From: Paraphysoderma sedebokerense | Lineage: Eukaryota > Blastocladiomycota > Physodermatomycetes > Physodermatales > Physodermataceae | DNA length: 45,608 bases | Assembly (NCBI GenBank): GCA_025602915.1 | Contig: JAHLJZ010000131.1 | Location: 1-45,608, forward strand | Direction: 5' to 3' | Part shown: one piece after another, positions 1 to 10,531 of the stretch | How the letters are laid out: every line of letters begins with the position of its first letter | Numbering within the stretch: the first letter of the stretch is position 1 | The notes under the pieces: generated by a model | Databases searched by the model: none | The model's input: only the letters and a program-made list of their open reading frames with translations | Told to the model about the DNA's origin: nothing | Program-made: the position numbers and the translations under genes

Positions 1-55
1 GGAGAGCGTCAGACTGAAGATCTGAAGGCCCCGTGTTCAATCCACGGAGACGACA
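1..55 (+). tRNA. tRNA-Phe (GAA), 5' part outside the window
   Basis: The last three quarters of a tRNA are visible. The anticodon stem pairs 9-13 (TCAGA) with 21-25 (TCTGA) around the loop CTGAAGA at 14-20, giving anticodon GAA at 16-18. The T arm pairs 31-35 (CCGTG) with 43-47 (CACGG) around TTCAATC. The 3' acceptor strand is 48-54 with discriminator A at 55. The 5' acceptor strand and most of the D arm lie before position 1. The CTGAAGA loop and the conserved stems agree with eukaryotic tRNA-Phe. A T-run follows directly, as expected for RNA polymerase III. Confidence 0.9.
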
Positions 56-60
56 ATCAT

Positions 61-76
61 TTTTGGTTTTTTTTTT
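61..76 (+). terminator. RNA polymerase III T-run terminator of tRNA-Phe
   Basis: A run of T residues (TTTT at 61-64, ten T at 67-76) begins six bases after the tRNA discriminator base. This is the usual Pol III stop signal. Confidence 0.7.
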
Positions 77-638
77 CAGTGTTATGTAATGATTTATGTG
101 TATTTGAGTGTATATTATGTATAATTGTTGAAAGTACCAGGAATTAATAAGTTACTGTTTTGTGGTGATTAAACTCAAACAATGAATGATGATTATGAAT
201 AATTTCCCTTTTTTTTACTACAATATTACAAAAAGACAGACGATAATCCAGACAGACACATCAAGAAAAAAAAATCTATTACTGATTTACATTTTACAAT
301 TTGCTTGTTTGATCCGTCTATTTCTAAAGTTTTAAAAGTTTTGTTTTTTCGTTTCTATTCGTACAGTTTATCTAATCTAACGTACTGTCATGGTTATGCG
401 GTTATCCCTTGTCACAAAGGAAAATGAGTGGAATGGTCATTTCGAATATGAATACCAACAGGGTAATAAGGGGAACAAAGGGAATAAAGGAAAAGAAAAG
501 GGGGGAAAAAAATGGTATCGATGGTAAAATGGGTAATCAATTGATCTAGGATATTAAGTTTTGAAAAAAAAAAAAAAGCAAAAAATTGAAAAATTGAAAA
601 GAATGAAAGTAAAAGGGGGTAACGAAAAAACAGAGTCT
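77..638. other. Intergenic, no gene seen
   Basis: AT-rich spacer with long A and T runs (for example 565-578) between the tRNA and the 3' end of the minus-strand gene at 639. It probably holds that gene's 3' UTR. No convincing open frame or RNA was found. Confidence 0.6.
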
Positions 639-3302
639 CTAAAACCGTCGGGGTATCACGTTCCTAGGTAAACTTCGACTCACGAATGGAACCAACTCTT
701 TTTCCTTTTCCTTTTCTCCATTCCATTCTACTTCTAAATTCACTTCAGTTTCCCTCGTTTCAACGTGGTCGTTTCCGTGGTTGCCTGAGTGGTTTAAGAT
801 TCTAGATCTAACTTTATCTCGTCTAATATCGTCCAATCTAGATTTTAATCTACCGCGTTGATTCCATCCTAATTCACCGTCTAATTCTGTGTCGGTTCCG
901 CTTGTTTCAATTCTGACAAACGAATTGGCAGCCGATAATGAAGAGAAAGGTGAAATGGGTGATTTAGGCGAAACAGGAGAAACTTCGAACGAAGTCGGGG
1001 AAACAGGTAAAGTATCGAGGAACACGGGGACTTGGGTTTCTGGGGTCTTCAAGTCGCTAAAGATAACGGGGAAAGGAGGCGGTGGTGGTAATGATCGTAA
1101 ATGGAGGGATGATCGATGAAATTGGAAACTGTTGGTCATGTTTGATTCGCCGAGATCAAGATCAACGTCAGAGTCCATTTCGTATCCTAATTCGTCTTCA
1201 GAAGCTGACGATGGCGAGAACTCAGAGTCGGTGATATAAGAGTGTTCGGAAACAAAGGATCCGGCGGATTCCATGGAAGAAATAGACGACATCGAAATTG
1301 GTCTAGGCTTTTCATTGAGCGGATCGATGCGTTCCTCACTGACAATGTCGACATCGAGTCGCATCGTACAGCTATCATCACTTGATCTACTCTGATAACT
1401 TGATTGTCCTTGTCGAATGTCGTGGTCGATCGATCCGAATCCGTAGGAGGAAGCGGAGTCACGATAACGTAAAGGAGTCGGAGTTTCGACCGTCTGCAAG
1501 TCCATTCCGGCAAAAACCACCAATCCTTCACTCTTTCGACTCAAATGTCGATCGCGCGTATCCAAGCCATCTCCGAGATCCACTCCGAACTTTTCCTTGA
1601 TTTGACGCAAGACTGAACCCTCTTCGTCATCACTGCTGAGACCACAATTAGAAATACTCATGCTAGGCGTCAGCTTTCGACCATGTCTGTTTTCTCGCAC
1701 GCCGTATTCATTTGGACGGTTAGATGCAGTCGAGGTGACGCCGGTAGAGTCAGTAGCGATAGACAAGACGTCGATACGATCCATGTCAAAGGCGGCATCG
1801 GGGGAATAACGGTGCATTGTCGGCAGTTCCACGGCCTCGGCTGACAGATCGTGCTCATCTTGAGGGTCGTTGTCCGGGTGGTCTCCAACATGATTTTTCT
1901 TGACTCGTTTCCATGCTTTCCATAATCGCGATTCCATCCCGCTATTCGTTCTTGAAGAACGGTACTTGTTTGCTCGGCTGGTGGCCATCGTGTCTGGTTC
2001 GGATTCCGATTTGATACGAGTAGAGATTGAATCGAGGGACGGCTGATGGTTGAGTTGGTGGGTTTTCTGTGAAGGATCTGTTGGCTTGGGATCCGAATGA
2101 TAGGGCAATAAACCACCTTGTAAATTCTGTAGCAAGGAAAATCCAAACATCCGAGTGATCAAACTCTTCCTTCGCGGAGCGACGGAATTGTCCAACTGAC
2201 CGGATTCTTTGAGGATTTTATGAACCAAGGAGGGAGGTAAATCTGGTTGCGTGTCATGTCTAGATCCATCTCTGCCATTATTGGGTCCACCCTTGTCGTT
2301 GCCGTCCGACTTGCCCAACTCTGCCATGATCAAGGGTACCTTCCAATCATCACTGGAACGTCTGACCAATATCAGTGCCATTCCACCGAGGAGCATGACG
2401 GCAGAACCGATGATGCTGACAAAGATGACTGTTGTTTTCTTTGGCGGGGCATAAGGGCTATCGGGGTCGGCCGGTTCGACTTGGGTCAAGGGTTCATCGG
2501 GATGACTGTTGTTGCCATTTTTCACTTTGTTGGTGGAGGAAGGGCTGCGGTGTATCGGTACAGGGATAGGTGTAGCAGAGGCGGCGGACGAGAATGGGGT
2601 CGTTATAGGGTTGGAGGCAGAGAGGGGTGAGACTGACGTCGCTGAAGTGTTGGTGGGTGCTGGAGTGGAGGAGATGTTGAATGGTGTGCTCGTGAGGTTT
2701 GAATGGACAGCCGAATTTGACAGGTGGTGTGCAGAGCTTTCGGGTGTCGAAGACGGGAGAGATGGCGAAGATGTGGTGGTGATTGAATCAAAGGTCGAAG
2801 TAGCAGGTACTATCGAAGAGCTGTCAGGCGAGGGTGTCGGAGAGAGAGCGGATTTTTGAAAACTCGATGATTGCAAAGATTGCGAGGATTGGGAAGATGA
2901 CGATGACGAGGAAGGAGTGGGAGTGGCGGTTTCGAAAGAGAGAAAGGAGGACTGTGAAAAAGACAAGGAATTTGAATTTGAATTTGATGGATTAGATTGT
3001 ATCCGAGAAGGGTTTGGTGTTTGTGTAACGGGATTTCGAGAGTTGGAGGGTGGCGTACTCTGTGAGGACGACGAGGACGCTGAGCGAGGAGTATTGAGAG
3101 GGAAGCTCACAAATGCATCAGGGGCGACGTTTCCGAGAGATCCAGCGAGACCGCCTCGTCTTGTGCTGTTGGTGGAGGTGGAGGTGGATGTGGTGGTGGT
3201 GTTGTTGTGTTGTTGGGCGTGGGCGTGGGCAAGCGAGAGCAGCAGCAGCAGTAGCAGGGGCGAGAGCGAGACCCACCGCCGAGGAGAGAAGGAGGGCATC
3301 AT
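639..3302 (-). CDS. Ser/Thr-rich single-pass membrane protein, possible cell-surface sensor
   Basis: An uninterrupted 887-codon frame starts with two ATGs at 3302. Residues 1-29 form a signal peptide with a run of seven Leu. Residues 30-285 are a low-complexity Ser/Thr/Pro/Asn domain with several N-x-S/T sites, as expected for a heavily O-glycosylated ectodomain. A single membrane span lies at about 290-313, followed by RRSS on the cytoplasmic side. The long cytoplasmic tail (about 314-887) is charged and rich in Ser, with many S-P sites, clustered near residues 760-815 (e.g. SPVSPKSPISP), which are candidate proline-directed kinase targets. The layout resembles fungal Wsc/Mid2/Msb2-type wall or osmo-sensors, but no conserved extracellular WSC cysteine domain is present, so the role is inferred from architecture only. 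The leader-coding DNA is a CAG/CTG repeat (around 3237-3258). Confidence 0.8.
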   Translation of the reverse strand: MMPSFSPRRWVSLSPLLLLLLLSLAHAHAQQHNNTTTTSTSTSTNSTRRGGLAGSLGNVAPDAFVSFPLNTPRSASSSSSQSTPPSNSRNPVTQTPNPSRIQSNPSNSNSNSLSFSQSSFLSFETATPTPSSSSSSSQSSQSLQSSSFQKSALSPTPSPDSSSIVPATSTFDSITTTSSPSLPSSTPESSAHHLSNSAVHSNLTSTPFNISSTPAPTNTSATSVSPLSASNPITTPFSSAASATPIPVPIHRSPSSTNKVKNGNNSHPDEPLTQVEPADPDSPYAPPKKTTVIFVSIIGSAVMLLGGMALILVRRSSDDWKVPLIMAELGKSDGNDKGGPNNGRDGSRHDTQPDLPPSLVHKILKESGQLDNSVAPRRKSLITRMFGFSLLQNLQGGLLPYHSDPKPTDPSQKTHQLNHQPSLDSISTRIKSESEPDTMATSRANKYRSSRTNSGMESRLWKAWKRVKKNHVGDHPDNDPQDEHDLSAEAVELPTMHRYSPDAAFDMDRIDVLSIATDSTGVTSTASNRPNEYGVRENRHGRKLTPSMSISNCGLSSDDEEGSVLRQIKEKFGVDLGDGLDTRDRHLSRKSEGLVVFAGMDLQTVETPTPLRYRDSASSYGFGSIDHDIRQGQSSYQSRSSDDSCTMRLDVDIVSEERIDPLNEKPRPISMSSISSMESAGSFVSEHSYITDSEFSPSSASEDELGYEMDSDVDLDLGESNMTNSFQFHRSSLHLRSLPPPPPFPVIFSDLKTPETQVPVFLDTLPVSPTSFEVSPVSPKSPISPFSSLSAANSFVRIETSGTDTELDGELGWNQRGRLKSRLDDIRRDKVRSRILNHSGNHGNDHVETRETEVNLEVEWNGEKEKEKELVPFVSRSLPRNVIPRRF

Positions 3303-3336
3303 CGATGCTGGCGGTGGACTGTAGTCTAATCTACTC

Positions 3337-3409
3337 TAGTGGTAGCAGTAGCAGTAGTGGTAGTAGTGGTAGTAGCAGTGGTAGTAGTGGTAGTAGCAGT
3401 GGTAGTAGT
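3337..3409. repeat. Trinucleotide microsatellite (GTA/GTG/GCA)n
   Basis: About 73 bases made of interrupted triplets GTA, GTG and GCA (AGTGGTAGCAGTAGC pattern). It lies only 35 bases upstream of the start codon of the Ser/Thr-rich membrane protein gene, so it falls in its 5' UTR or promoter. Confidence 0.9.
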
Positions 3410-4431
3410 CTATGGTCCGTCTAATCAGTCTGTATTCACTATTCAGTGCAGTGCAGTTCACTCCATCTGCCGGCTGCCTGGGGAATCAAACGGAATTCGC
3501 AAGAGGGAACGCCCGATCCACCCAATCAACGCGCGCCATTCCCCCACCGCGCGGCCCTCCCTCGCATCTCTGAAACGGCACTTGGAATAGCACACTACGA
3601 TACCACGGCACTCTCTTGGAATATTACACCCATACCCCACACGCAGCATGTCCTCTGGCTGACGTCATCCCCTGTCCTCCAATAGACTGCCTCCATACAC
3701 TCTCCGCCATTCCCTCTCTCTACACTCCACTCTCTGCAAATAAATACTACACCCGTGATCTAACCGCCGCTAATGATCGATAGTTGCCCACTTTTGCCAC
3801 GGCCTCATGATTGAAAATTCCAAATTCCTTCAATCTAGTTTCGCCTGGCTGAAAAAGACTAAGGCCCTAAACATACTGTCGTCATTTTCAAAATTTCAGC
3901 TCAATCCGAGCAGCGTCATTCATACGGCGATGCACGGCGCCCCAGCGACTGAATACGCTGTTGGATCTGTGCTTTGAAAATGAACAGTAAATCCACGGTC
4001 CACACACAACAATTTCGTTTATTATACACTCTACCGTCATCTACAAATCCCCAAACCAACCAAACGGATTAATCATAGTTTAGAATATTGCAAATTTGAA
4101 TCACGGGTTTACAAACATGACAACCAAATTTTCCAAGTCCAAAAATTTACATGTAACAAAATTGAATCACGGGTTCACAAACTTAACAACCAAAAATGTC
4201 TCAATTGAAAAATATACAAGTATCTACAACAGCAATTTATACAAGTTGAATTCTGGATTATCATTAGCATCAAAAGTCAGAATCAGAATCGCGATACACG
4301 CAAAAAAAGTGACTGGAAAGTCGAATAAATAAACAGAATTTACAAATTAACACGATGGAACGATAAAAATCAGGCAAGTAAAAACCGGAAAATTGAACGG
4401 AAAATATGTTGATGTACTGTGTCCCATGTCG
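3410..4431. other. Intergenic: promoter region of the 3302 gene and 3' flank of the histidine kinase
   Basis: The part near 3410-3760 is GC-richer with C-rich tracts and probably carries the promoter of the leftward gene. The part from about 3780 onward is AT-rich and contains the 33-bp duplicated sequence listed separately. The open frame over 4096-4332 starts with TTG and simply reads through that duplication, so it is not called as a gene. Confidence 0.5.
4096..4194. repeat. Two-copy imperfect direct repeat, 33 bp, 66-bp period
   Basis: Copies at 4096-4128 and 4162-4194 share TTGAATCACGGGTT-ACAAAC--ACAACCAAA and differ at three positions. The spacer between them (4129-4161) is not repeated. 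The function is unknown; it lies 3' of the histidine kinase gene. Confidence 0.85.
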
Positions 4432-7400
4432 TCATCCTTCTGAGACTGTTTTCGCTACAGTTTGTAAAACTTGGTAGAGTATGTCCTTTGACACTGGTTT
4501 AGAGAGGTACATGTTCATACCGCACGTCAAACTTTCTTGTTTATTCTCGGACAACGCATCGGCACTTGAGAATTTAACACAAATTAAATAGAAAAAAGAA
4601 AAAGAGAGAGAAAAGATCAGCTTTGGCCAAAGAAAAAGAGCAAAAAAGACACCCATCTGCGTACCTTAACCCGACAATAAACGGTACCAAAGGCGTTTCT
4701 TGACCCTCCTGCGACCAAGTCACGTTCAATAAATTATCATCAGACTGAGCGGAAGGTATCCCCAATTCTTGTACCCTCTCATACATCTTGTCCGTCTTAG
4801 TGTCATAATACGACCGGATATTCTGTGTTGATTCGATGCCACCCTTTTTTGTAAATCAAAAGTGTCAGAGAAAATCATGTGGAGTAAAGATCAGTAAAAC
4901 TGATAGATACCATCACTGGCATTCTCATATCCATGAAAATTAAATCGTAATGTTTTCGTTTCACCATGTCTACCGCTATTTGACCATTCTCGGCGACATC
5001 AGTTTGATATCCGAGTTTACTCAACACGGTTGTAAACACTTTTTGATTCACCCTGGTAAGTTGGTAACCAACAAGACAAATTAGTAAAAAGTTAATTGAG
5101 ACTATAATATCATTGAACCAAAAAGCAAGGAAAAAAAAGGAACCGACAGGATGAAATGGAACAAAACGTACAAGTTATCTTCTGCCAACAAAATACTCAA
5201 CGGTTTATCTAACTGATTCTCACGGACAGACTCATCTATTACCGGTGATTGTATCCCATGGTTAGACGGTTCAGTCACAGTTGGTGTATCCAATAGTTTC
5301 TTGATAACCCGGTACAATAAAGATTGTTTGTACGGGTGAGATAAAATGTGTAAGTTCGTTGAGAATCGTAAAGATGTCGAGTCAGATTGAACGAGATGTC
5401 TTTGGGGTGCGGTGCAAATGAGTAGAACCGGAATTCGAGATTTAGAAAAGACAGACATCAAGGTGTTTAAGAATGATAGTAAACGGGATTCATCAAAAGT
5501 TGTAACGTCCATAACGATCATATCAGTCGGTACATCCGCAACACCAGAGACCTCAGAAAACGGTACACGATACGGAACCGAGCCGAGTGTTTCGAGTTGG
5601 TGTTGTAGGATCGATTTTGAGTTGTAAATGTATCGGGCATCCTCGAGGAGTAAAATCTTTGGTGAAGATTTTAAAACATGAATTAAATCAGATGGAGATG
5701 ATAAAGACTTTGTCGGCGGAAGTTTAAATTGTATTTTGAATTCAAAGGTTGAACCGTGTCCCAATTCAGAATGGACAGTAATTTCGGATCCCATGAGGGT
5801 ACAAAGATCTGGAGACCACCACCCAAAACGTTAGATAGGAGGTAAACAATACCTGTGCCAGAAAGATTGAACGGTACCTCTGCAAATACTCAACCCTAAT
5901 CCGGTCCCGCCATGGTTCCTCGTAATCGATTCATTCTCTTGTTCGAAACGTTCAAATATCCGACTTTGTTTCTCCTTGGCAATCCCAATACCAGTATCTA
6001 CCAAACGGAATCCAAACGAAACCCAATACTGTCAATGTCCCAACTCGTAACCAAGACATGAAAAAGACTAAAACTTACCAATGACTTTAAAATCTACTTC
6101 AACAGTTTCTTGTGATATCCGAGTTGACGTAAGATACACCAACACATAACCACTTTCGGTAAATTTTATACTATTAGACACCAAATTGGTTATAATTTGT
6201 CGTATCCTTGTGCCTACGATACTTTAGCTGTTAATTCATTTCGTCCATCCTGGTTTCCATCCAGTTTGGATAAATAAAGTGAGTTCGTATGCATACCATC
6301 ACCGAGTACAACGTGATTAAAATCGCGTGGAATGTAGTACGCTATTCGGACATCTTTGTCGACTGTGAAAGCATCGACACTAATTTGTATAGTGTGGAAT
6401 AAATCAAACTGAATGGTTTCGAGTACGACTTTATCGTTCTCGAGTTTAGACGAATCGAGGATATCGTTCTAGTAGGTCGATAAATTTAGACACAAAAGGA
6501 AAGCAACATGGGTTGATAGAATTACGAACCACTAAAGATAATAATAGTTGACCTGAATTGATGATGATGCTGGCGTATTCTTTGCCTTCCGGAGTTAAAT
6601 TAGTTTCCGCTAGTAATTGCGCAGCAGTGATCGCCTGTGATATCGGCGTTCGTACTGATACATATAAACAAGTTATCTGCCATTGTTTGGGTTTTGTATG
6701 AATCCAAGTAATTTCGACTTACTCTCGTGGCTCATGTTCGAGAGAAACACGGATTTTGCGGATGCTGCCTTGAGAGCCTCATCTTTTGCTTTTTCTAATA
6801 ACCGATTTTTACATTCCAATTCTCTTGTACGTTCTTTGACTTTTTTGTCAAGCTCGCGTTTCTCAGACTCAAGTTCTCCAAACAGCCTGGTAGAAATTCA
6901 TCAGGTCTTAGTATGATTTATGAGGAATGGTATCAAAGTTATCGAAAAGACCAACCTCGCACATTCAAGGGACGTAGCAAATTGTTGGGCCAAAAGTTCC
7001 AACGCGAAAGAATCAACCGACTGATTGGAAGAATTGAACATCTGATGACTACATGAGCAAGAATCAAAAATTTATTATTGAGAGGAAAAGAAAACTTGAG
7101 GAAAAAAAAAGAATGCGAACCGTTCAATGTAAAGTATCTTCCGCTTAGGCGATCCCGGGGATGCTACTGGTAAAATCAAAACAGAATCTAGCAAATCCAC
7201 TCTACTTCCTAAATACTCTGACAACGAATTCTCTTTTGTATCCATTGTAAAATCCGTAACGTTTACTTCTCTAAATGACAAGGCATATTCCAAAGCCGCT
7301 TTGGGTATATCCGATTCTTCAGTTGAATCGTCCAAGTGAAATACGCAAACATTTACACCACTGTCATCTTTGTCGAACGAAAATCCACAAATCACAGCCA

Positions 7401-8361
7401 TCTGTCCGAATCTGTTTCTTTCAACAAAGTATCCCATATCACCACCATACATGTCATACACTTTTGATAAGAAATTTTCGATGATGGTTTCGGTTCTTCG
7501 TTCCACACCGAATGAACTGACCAGATTCAATTGAATCTGCTGTATATGGTGAAACGTATTCGTATTCAGTGTACCATTGGATGTGTTATTGTTACTTTTA
7601 TCTTGCCCGGAATTGATAAGGTAAAGCGAGTATGCGATAAGTGTACCGTAAGCCACTCTGAAAAGGAAAATTGCCAGGGTATCGAGGATGGTCACCAAAT
7701 CGGATTTGGGTAACAGGAGGGTCACGATTGGAAATATGACGAGAATGGTCGGAATAATTGCATTTCGAATGCTAAATGCTAAAACAGTTTGGAGAAATTG
7801 ATTCGTGTGTACTGCATTTCTTAGTTTGCGTCGATAAGGATAAATGAAGAGGCTCGAGAACACGACGCAATTCACCATCACCAGAACGGAAAACACAATT
7901 CCCACGACTTGCTGGGTAGTTCCTGTTATGAGGAAGTCAATCAAGAACCACAGAGCAAAAGATAGACGTAACGCGATGAAGAAAATTATGATGGGGAGAA
8001 TGATACGGAATTTCCGAGGAGGGTAAATCCTTTTTATCATCCATGCTAGAGATATTTCGCCAATGAGCAAGAACAAGTTGGAAAAGATCCCAGTAGCGAC
8101 TTGAAAGCCAAAACGGCTTTCAGGATCAGCGCTTATAGGGAATCTGTAATAAAATACCATGGCATTTGTGAAGAAGTATAGTATCCCAATTAGAAGGAGC
8201 GAAAAAGCTAAATTGAAGGGTCTGGACCATCTTTTGGATGTTGGTGTGTTGACGCCGAGAAGGACGCATGAGAAGAGCAGCACGAAGATGGCAGCGAAAG
8301 AAGTGGTGAATCTGATGACAAAATCATTGAATTGGCCGAGAGTAGCCGTATTTGCTGACAT
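4432..8361 (-). CDS. Hybrid histidine kinase with 7TM-like sensor, GAF-like domain, pseudoreceiver and receiver
   Basis: Multi-exon gene. Exon 1 (8361 down to about 7125) encodes about seven membrane spans (roughly residues 12-265) and then a GAF-like region that continues in the next exon to LECARLFGELE. A coiled coil ([20 protein letters not shown]) leads into the H-box NMSHEIRTPISQ; the phospho-accepting His codon is 6727-6729 and an intron (6655-6722) splits the Ile codon just after it. The kinase core follows: [12 protein letters not shown]-box [16 protein letters not shown]1 [10 protein letters not shown]-box RIFERFEQ, G2 [10 protein letters not shown], then [20 protein letters not shown]. 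Next comes a degenerate receiver (ILLLEDA, IVMDV, LSHPY). The terminal true receiver has [16 protein letters not shown] (Asp codon 4929-4931) and YLSKP. All joins used GT-AG sites. An in-frame TAA precedes the ATG at 8361. It should autophosphorylate and relay to an HPt protein such as Ypd1; the signal sensed is unknown. Confidence 0.9.
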
Positions 8362-9594
8362 TTACTTTATCGCCGGAATGAAAATGTCGTGGGAGTACCA
8401 ACTTTGTCGACGTGCGATAAACAAAACAGCGAATGTGAATACTTCTGAAAACAACTTGAAAGAATGTACCGATGTATAGATAAATGGATTCAACTGATGT
8501 CTGATAAAAAATCAAGATTGGATTTAGATTCGGATTAGAGTTAGAGTTAGAGACGTGGAGTATGTAACTATAATTTGCGATTGGCTCGAAGAAGCAATGG
8601 GAAATCGGAGATGGAATCTCTGCGTACCCATTGTTGTCGGATCTGAGATCTCGTTTGTTCGACAGCGCACTTCCTTCTTCTAAATCCATACCACGGATAA
8701 AATATCATGTTATGCCGTCGATGCTCCCCATAATCCATATAGATCAGTATTCTTTATCCATTCAGCTGGATCCCTGCATTCGCCCTGCCGCACAAACATG
8801 ATGCACTCCAACCATTCTTTCGTCGTGTGAGTAAGAGCAGAAATCTGTATCGAGTTAGAACACAGATGGACTGTCCCAAGTATGTTGTCTCTGATCAGTC
8901 AAAGCCGAAACCCTGGAACATCCATTTTTGTTACGATTTTGTATCCGGGCCATACTGTGTCCCAGCTTCATTTTGTTACAGGCGCCAACAGCTGTCGGTT
9001 CCAGAGTCGCCTCGCGCAATTTGGGGTCACAAATTGAAATTGCCCAAAGACAGTGAAACCAATCGAAAAGAACATGAATGAGTAATGAGTCATTTTACTT
9101 CACATGAAATTTTTAATTTTCTATGCGGTGGTAAGTTCGCCGTTAGGAGTTGTTGGCCTGCTTTTGGTGATCAATCCGATTTGATGCAGGAGGGTAGTCA
9201 GTGGCAGTGGGTAGTCTAGTAACTTAATAGTCTAATAACTCCACATTAACCTAAATCAAAGGACTTCATGCTATCCGCTGCTCGAGTGAGTGTCCCTACA
9301 GAATGGTCTCTCTTAATGATCAGGGCCGCTATCAAAGTGGCTATCCGGTTGCAGGAATGTCTGACACTTAGTTGAGCTACAAGCCTTCCAATGACAATTG
9401 CTCATTCCAATACAAAGATACGAGCATGCATTGAACAAGTCTATTTATACTAAGAATCAGGTAATATATTTTAAAATCACAAGATAGATCATACTGAAAC
9501 GTTCAATAGCTAAACTAAATCTGCTACATCGATAAAATCTTCCATTCAGCACTTAACCCGGCTATCAGCAAACTGCTATTGTATCCAAGCTCTA
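8362..9594. other. Intergenic: upstream region of the histidine kinase and 3' flank of the 10452 gene
   Basis: About 1.2 kb. An ATG-initiated minus-strand frame at 8689-8324 overlaps the kinase start in another frame. Its possible donor (GGGTACGC near 8630) cannot be joined in phase to the kinase exon by the acceptor just inside it, so I treat it as 5' leader. A plus-strand frame at 8827-9081 has no recognisable features. The rest holds nothing I can identify. Confidence 0.4.
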
Positions 9595-10452
9595 TTAGGC
9601 GTGGTTGCGGCTGTCACCAGCTGGGATCATTACAGTATGCTGCGTGGTGTTCTGATTGTGATTCTGGCCAACTGTTACTTTACTGTTGACTCCTATCCCG
9701 CTTTGAGGATGAGATTTTGAGGCCATCGACTCCTTCATTGTTCTATTGACATCAATGGCAAAAAAGTCCAGAATGATAAGACAGTCAGCAGCAAGTAGTA
9801 CTCCTTTGATTGCCCATCGCAGTGCAGTCTTCACATAATTAGTATTGGTGTCGTCAAAGAATAGGACAACAATGCTAGTGCATACGCCGAACACGAGATG
9901 AAAGATTCGAGTTTTGTTATACCCAGAAGTGTTGAGACCTCTTTTTTTAAGATAGAAAAGGATGTAACAATCTACTGCGCAAGTGTAAACACGGCTGACG
10001 GCAGAGATACCTTGAAATACATTATGAATGTCCTTTAGCGTAGGAACCAATTTAATAAATCCTTGCACTCCACCGGCTGCAGCTCCAGCGCCATACATGA
10101 TACTTGTGATGTTGAGAGGCAATGCCGGAAGTAAAGCGAGAAAAGCAAATCTTCTGTATTGAAGCCTGTTGGTTATAATCAAGAATCTTTCGGTATAATA
10201 ATATAAAATCATAAACTCTGAGACGGCATGGAAGAGCGCGTAAAGCAAGAGTGCCGCACCAAATGAAACATTGCTTTGGAAGTCCTCAAATTCCAGGGTC
10301 GTAAAAAGTCGCGAGATGATATAACCAAGAGTAGCAAACCATTGTGTAAAAACCGAGGAGACGAGACTTCGACATTCGTAGGTTGCAGAGCTCAGAAAAG
10401 CAGATAACAACAATACCGGCGGCAAGACCATCACAGAAGAAGGCACCGGCAT
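9595..10452 (-). CDS. Orphan multi-pass (6-7 TM) membrane protein
   Basis: A single-exon 285-codon frame with about six or seven hydrophobic helices: near residues 8-25, 35-50, 63-85, 103-125, 148-165, 180-200 and 208-228. It ends in a polar, Asn/Gln-rich tail (about 230-285). Short basic loops follow the helices (TERFLIITNRLQYRRF, YLKKRGLNTSGYNKTR). The overall layout suggests an orphan 7TM receptor-like family, but I see no named GPCR motif. A TATA box lies 71 bases upstream of the ATG. An earlier ATG at 10471, in strong context (A at -3, G at +4), opens a 61-codon frame that overlaps the start in another frame, so translation may need leaky scanning. The length and topology resemble the plus-strand gene at 44497. 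Confidence 0.7.
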   Translation of the reverse strand: MPVPSSVMVLPPVLLLSAFLSSATYECRSLVSSVFTQWFATLGYIISRLFTTLEFEDFQSNVSFGAALLLYALFHAVSEFMILYYYTERFLIITNRLQYRRFAFLALLPALPLNITSIMYGAGAAAGGVQGFIKLVPTLKDIHNVFQGISAVSRVYTCAVDCYILFYLKKRGLNTSGYNKTRIFHLVFGVCTSIVVLFFDDTNTNYVKTALRWAIKGVLLAADCLIILDFFAIDVNRTMKESMASKSHPQSGIGVNSKVTVGQNHNQNTTQHTVMIPAGDSRNHA

Positions 10453-10522
10453 GAATGCGTTGTAAAACCATTTTGTAGCAAGGAGTAGTTGGTAGTCAGC
10501 GCTTTGAAGGTACGGTTGACTT

Positions 10523-10531
10523 CCTTTTATA
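10523..10531 (-). promoter_or_regulatory. TATA box for the 10452 membrane protein gene
   Basis: Minus-strand TATAAAAGG, a consensus TATA element, lies 71 bases 5' of the ATG at 10452. A start about 30 bases downstream would give a short leader of about 45 nt that includes the out-of-frame ATG at 10471. Confidence 0.6.

Noticed and set aside
4096-4332. Plus-strand 78-codon frame with a repeated LNHGFTN motif
   Set aside because: It begins with TTG rather than ATG and its repeat is just the DNA duplication read through; no other support.
8324-8689. Minus-strand frame starting MDLEEGSALSNK as a first exon of the histidine kinase
   Set aside because: The plausible donor and the acceptor just inside the kinase exon do not agree in phase, and an in-frame stop followed by ATG at 8361 gives a complete sensor domain without it.
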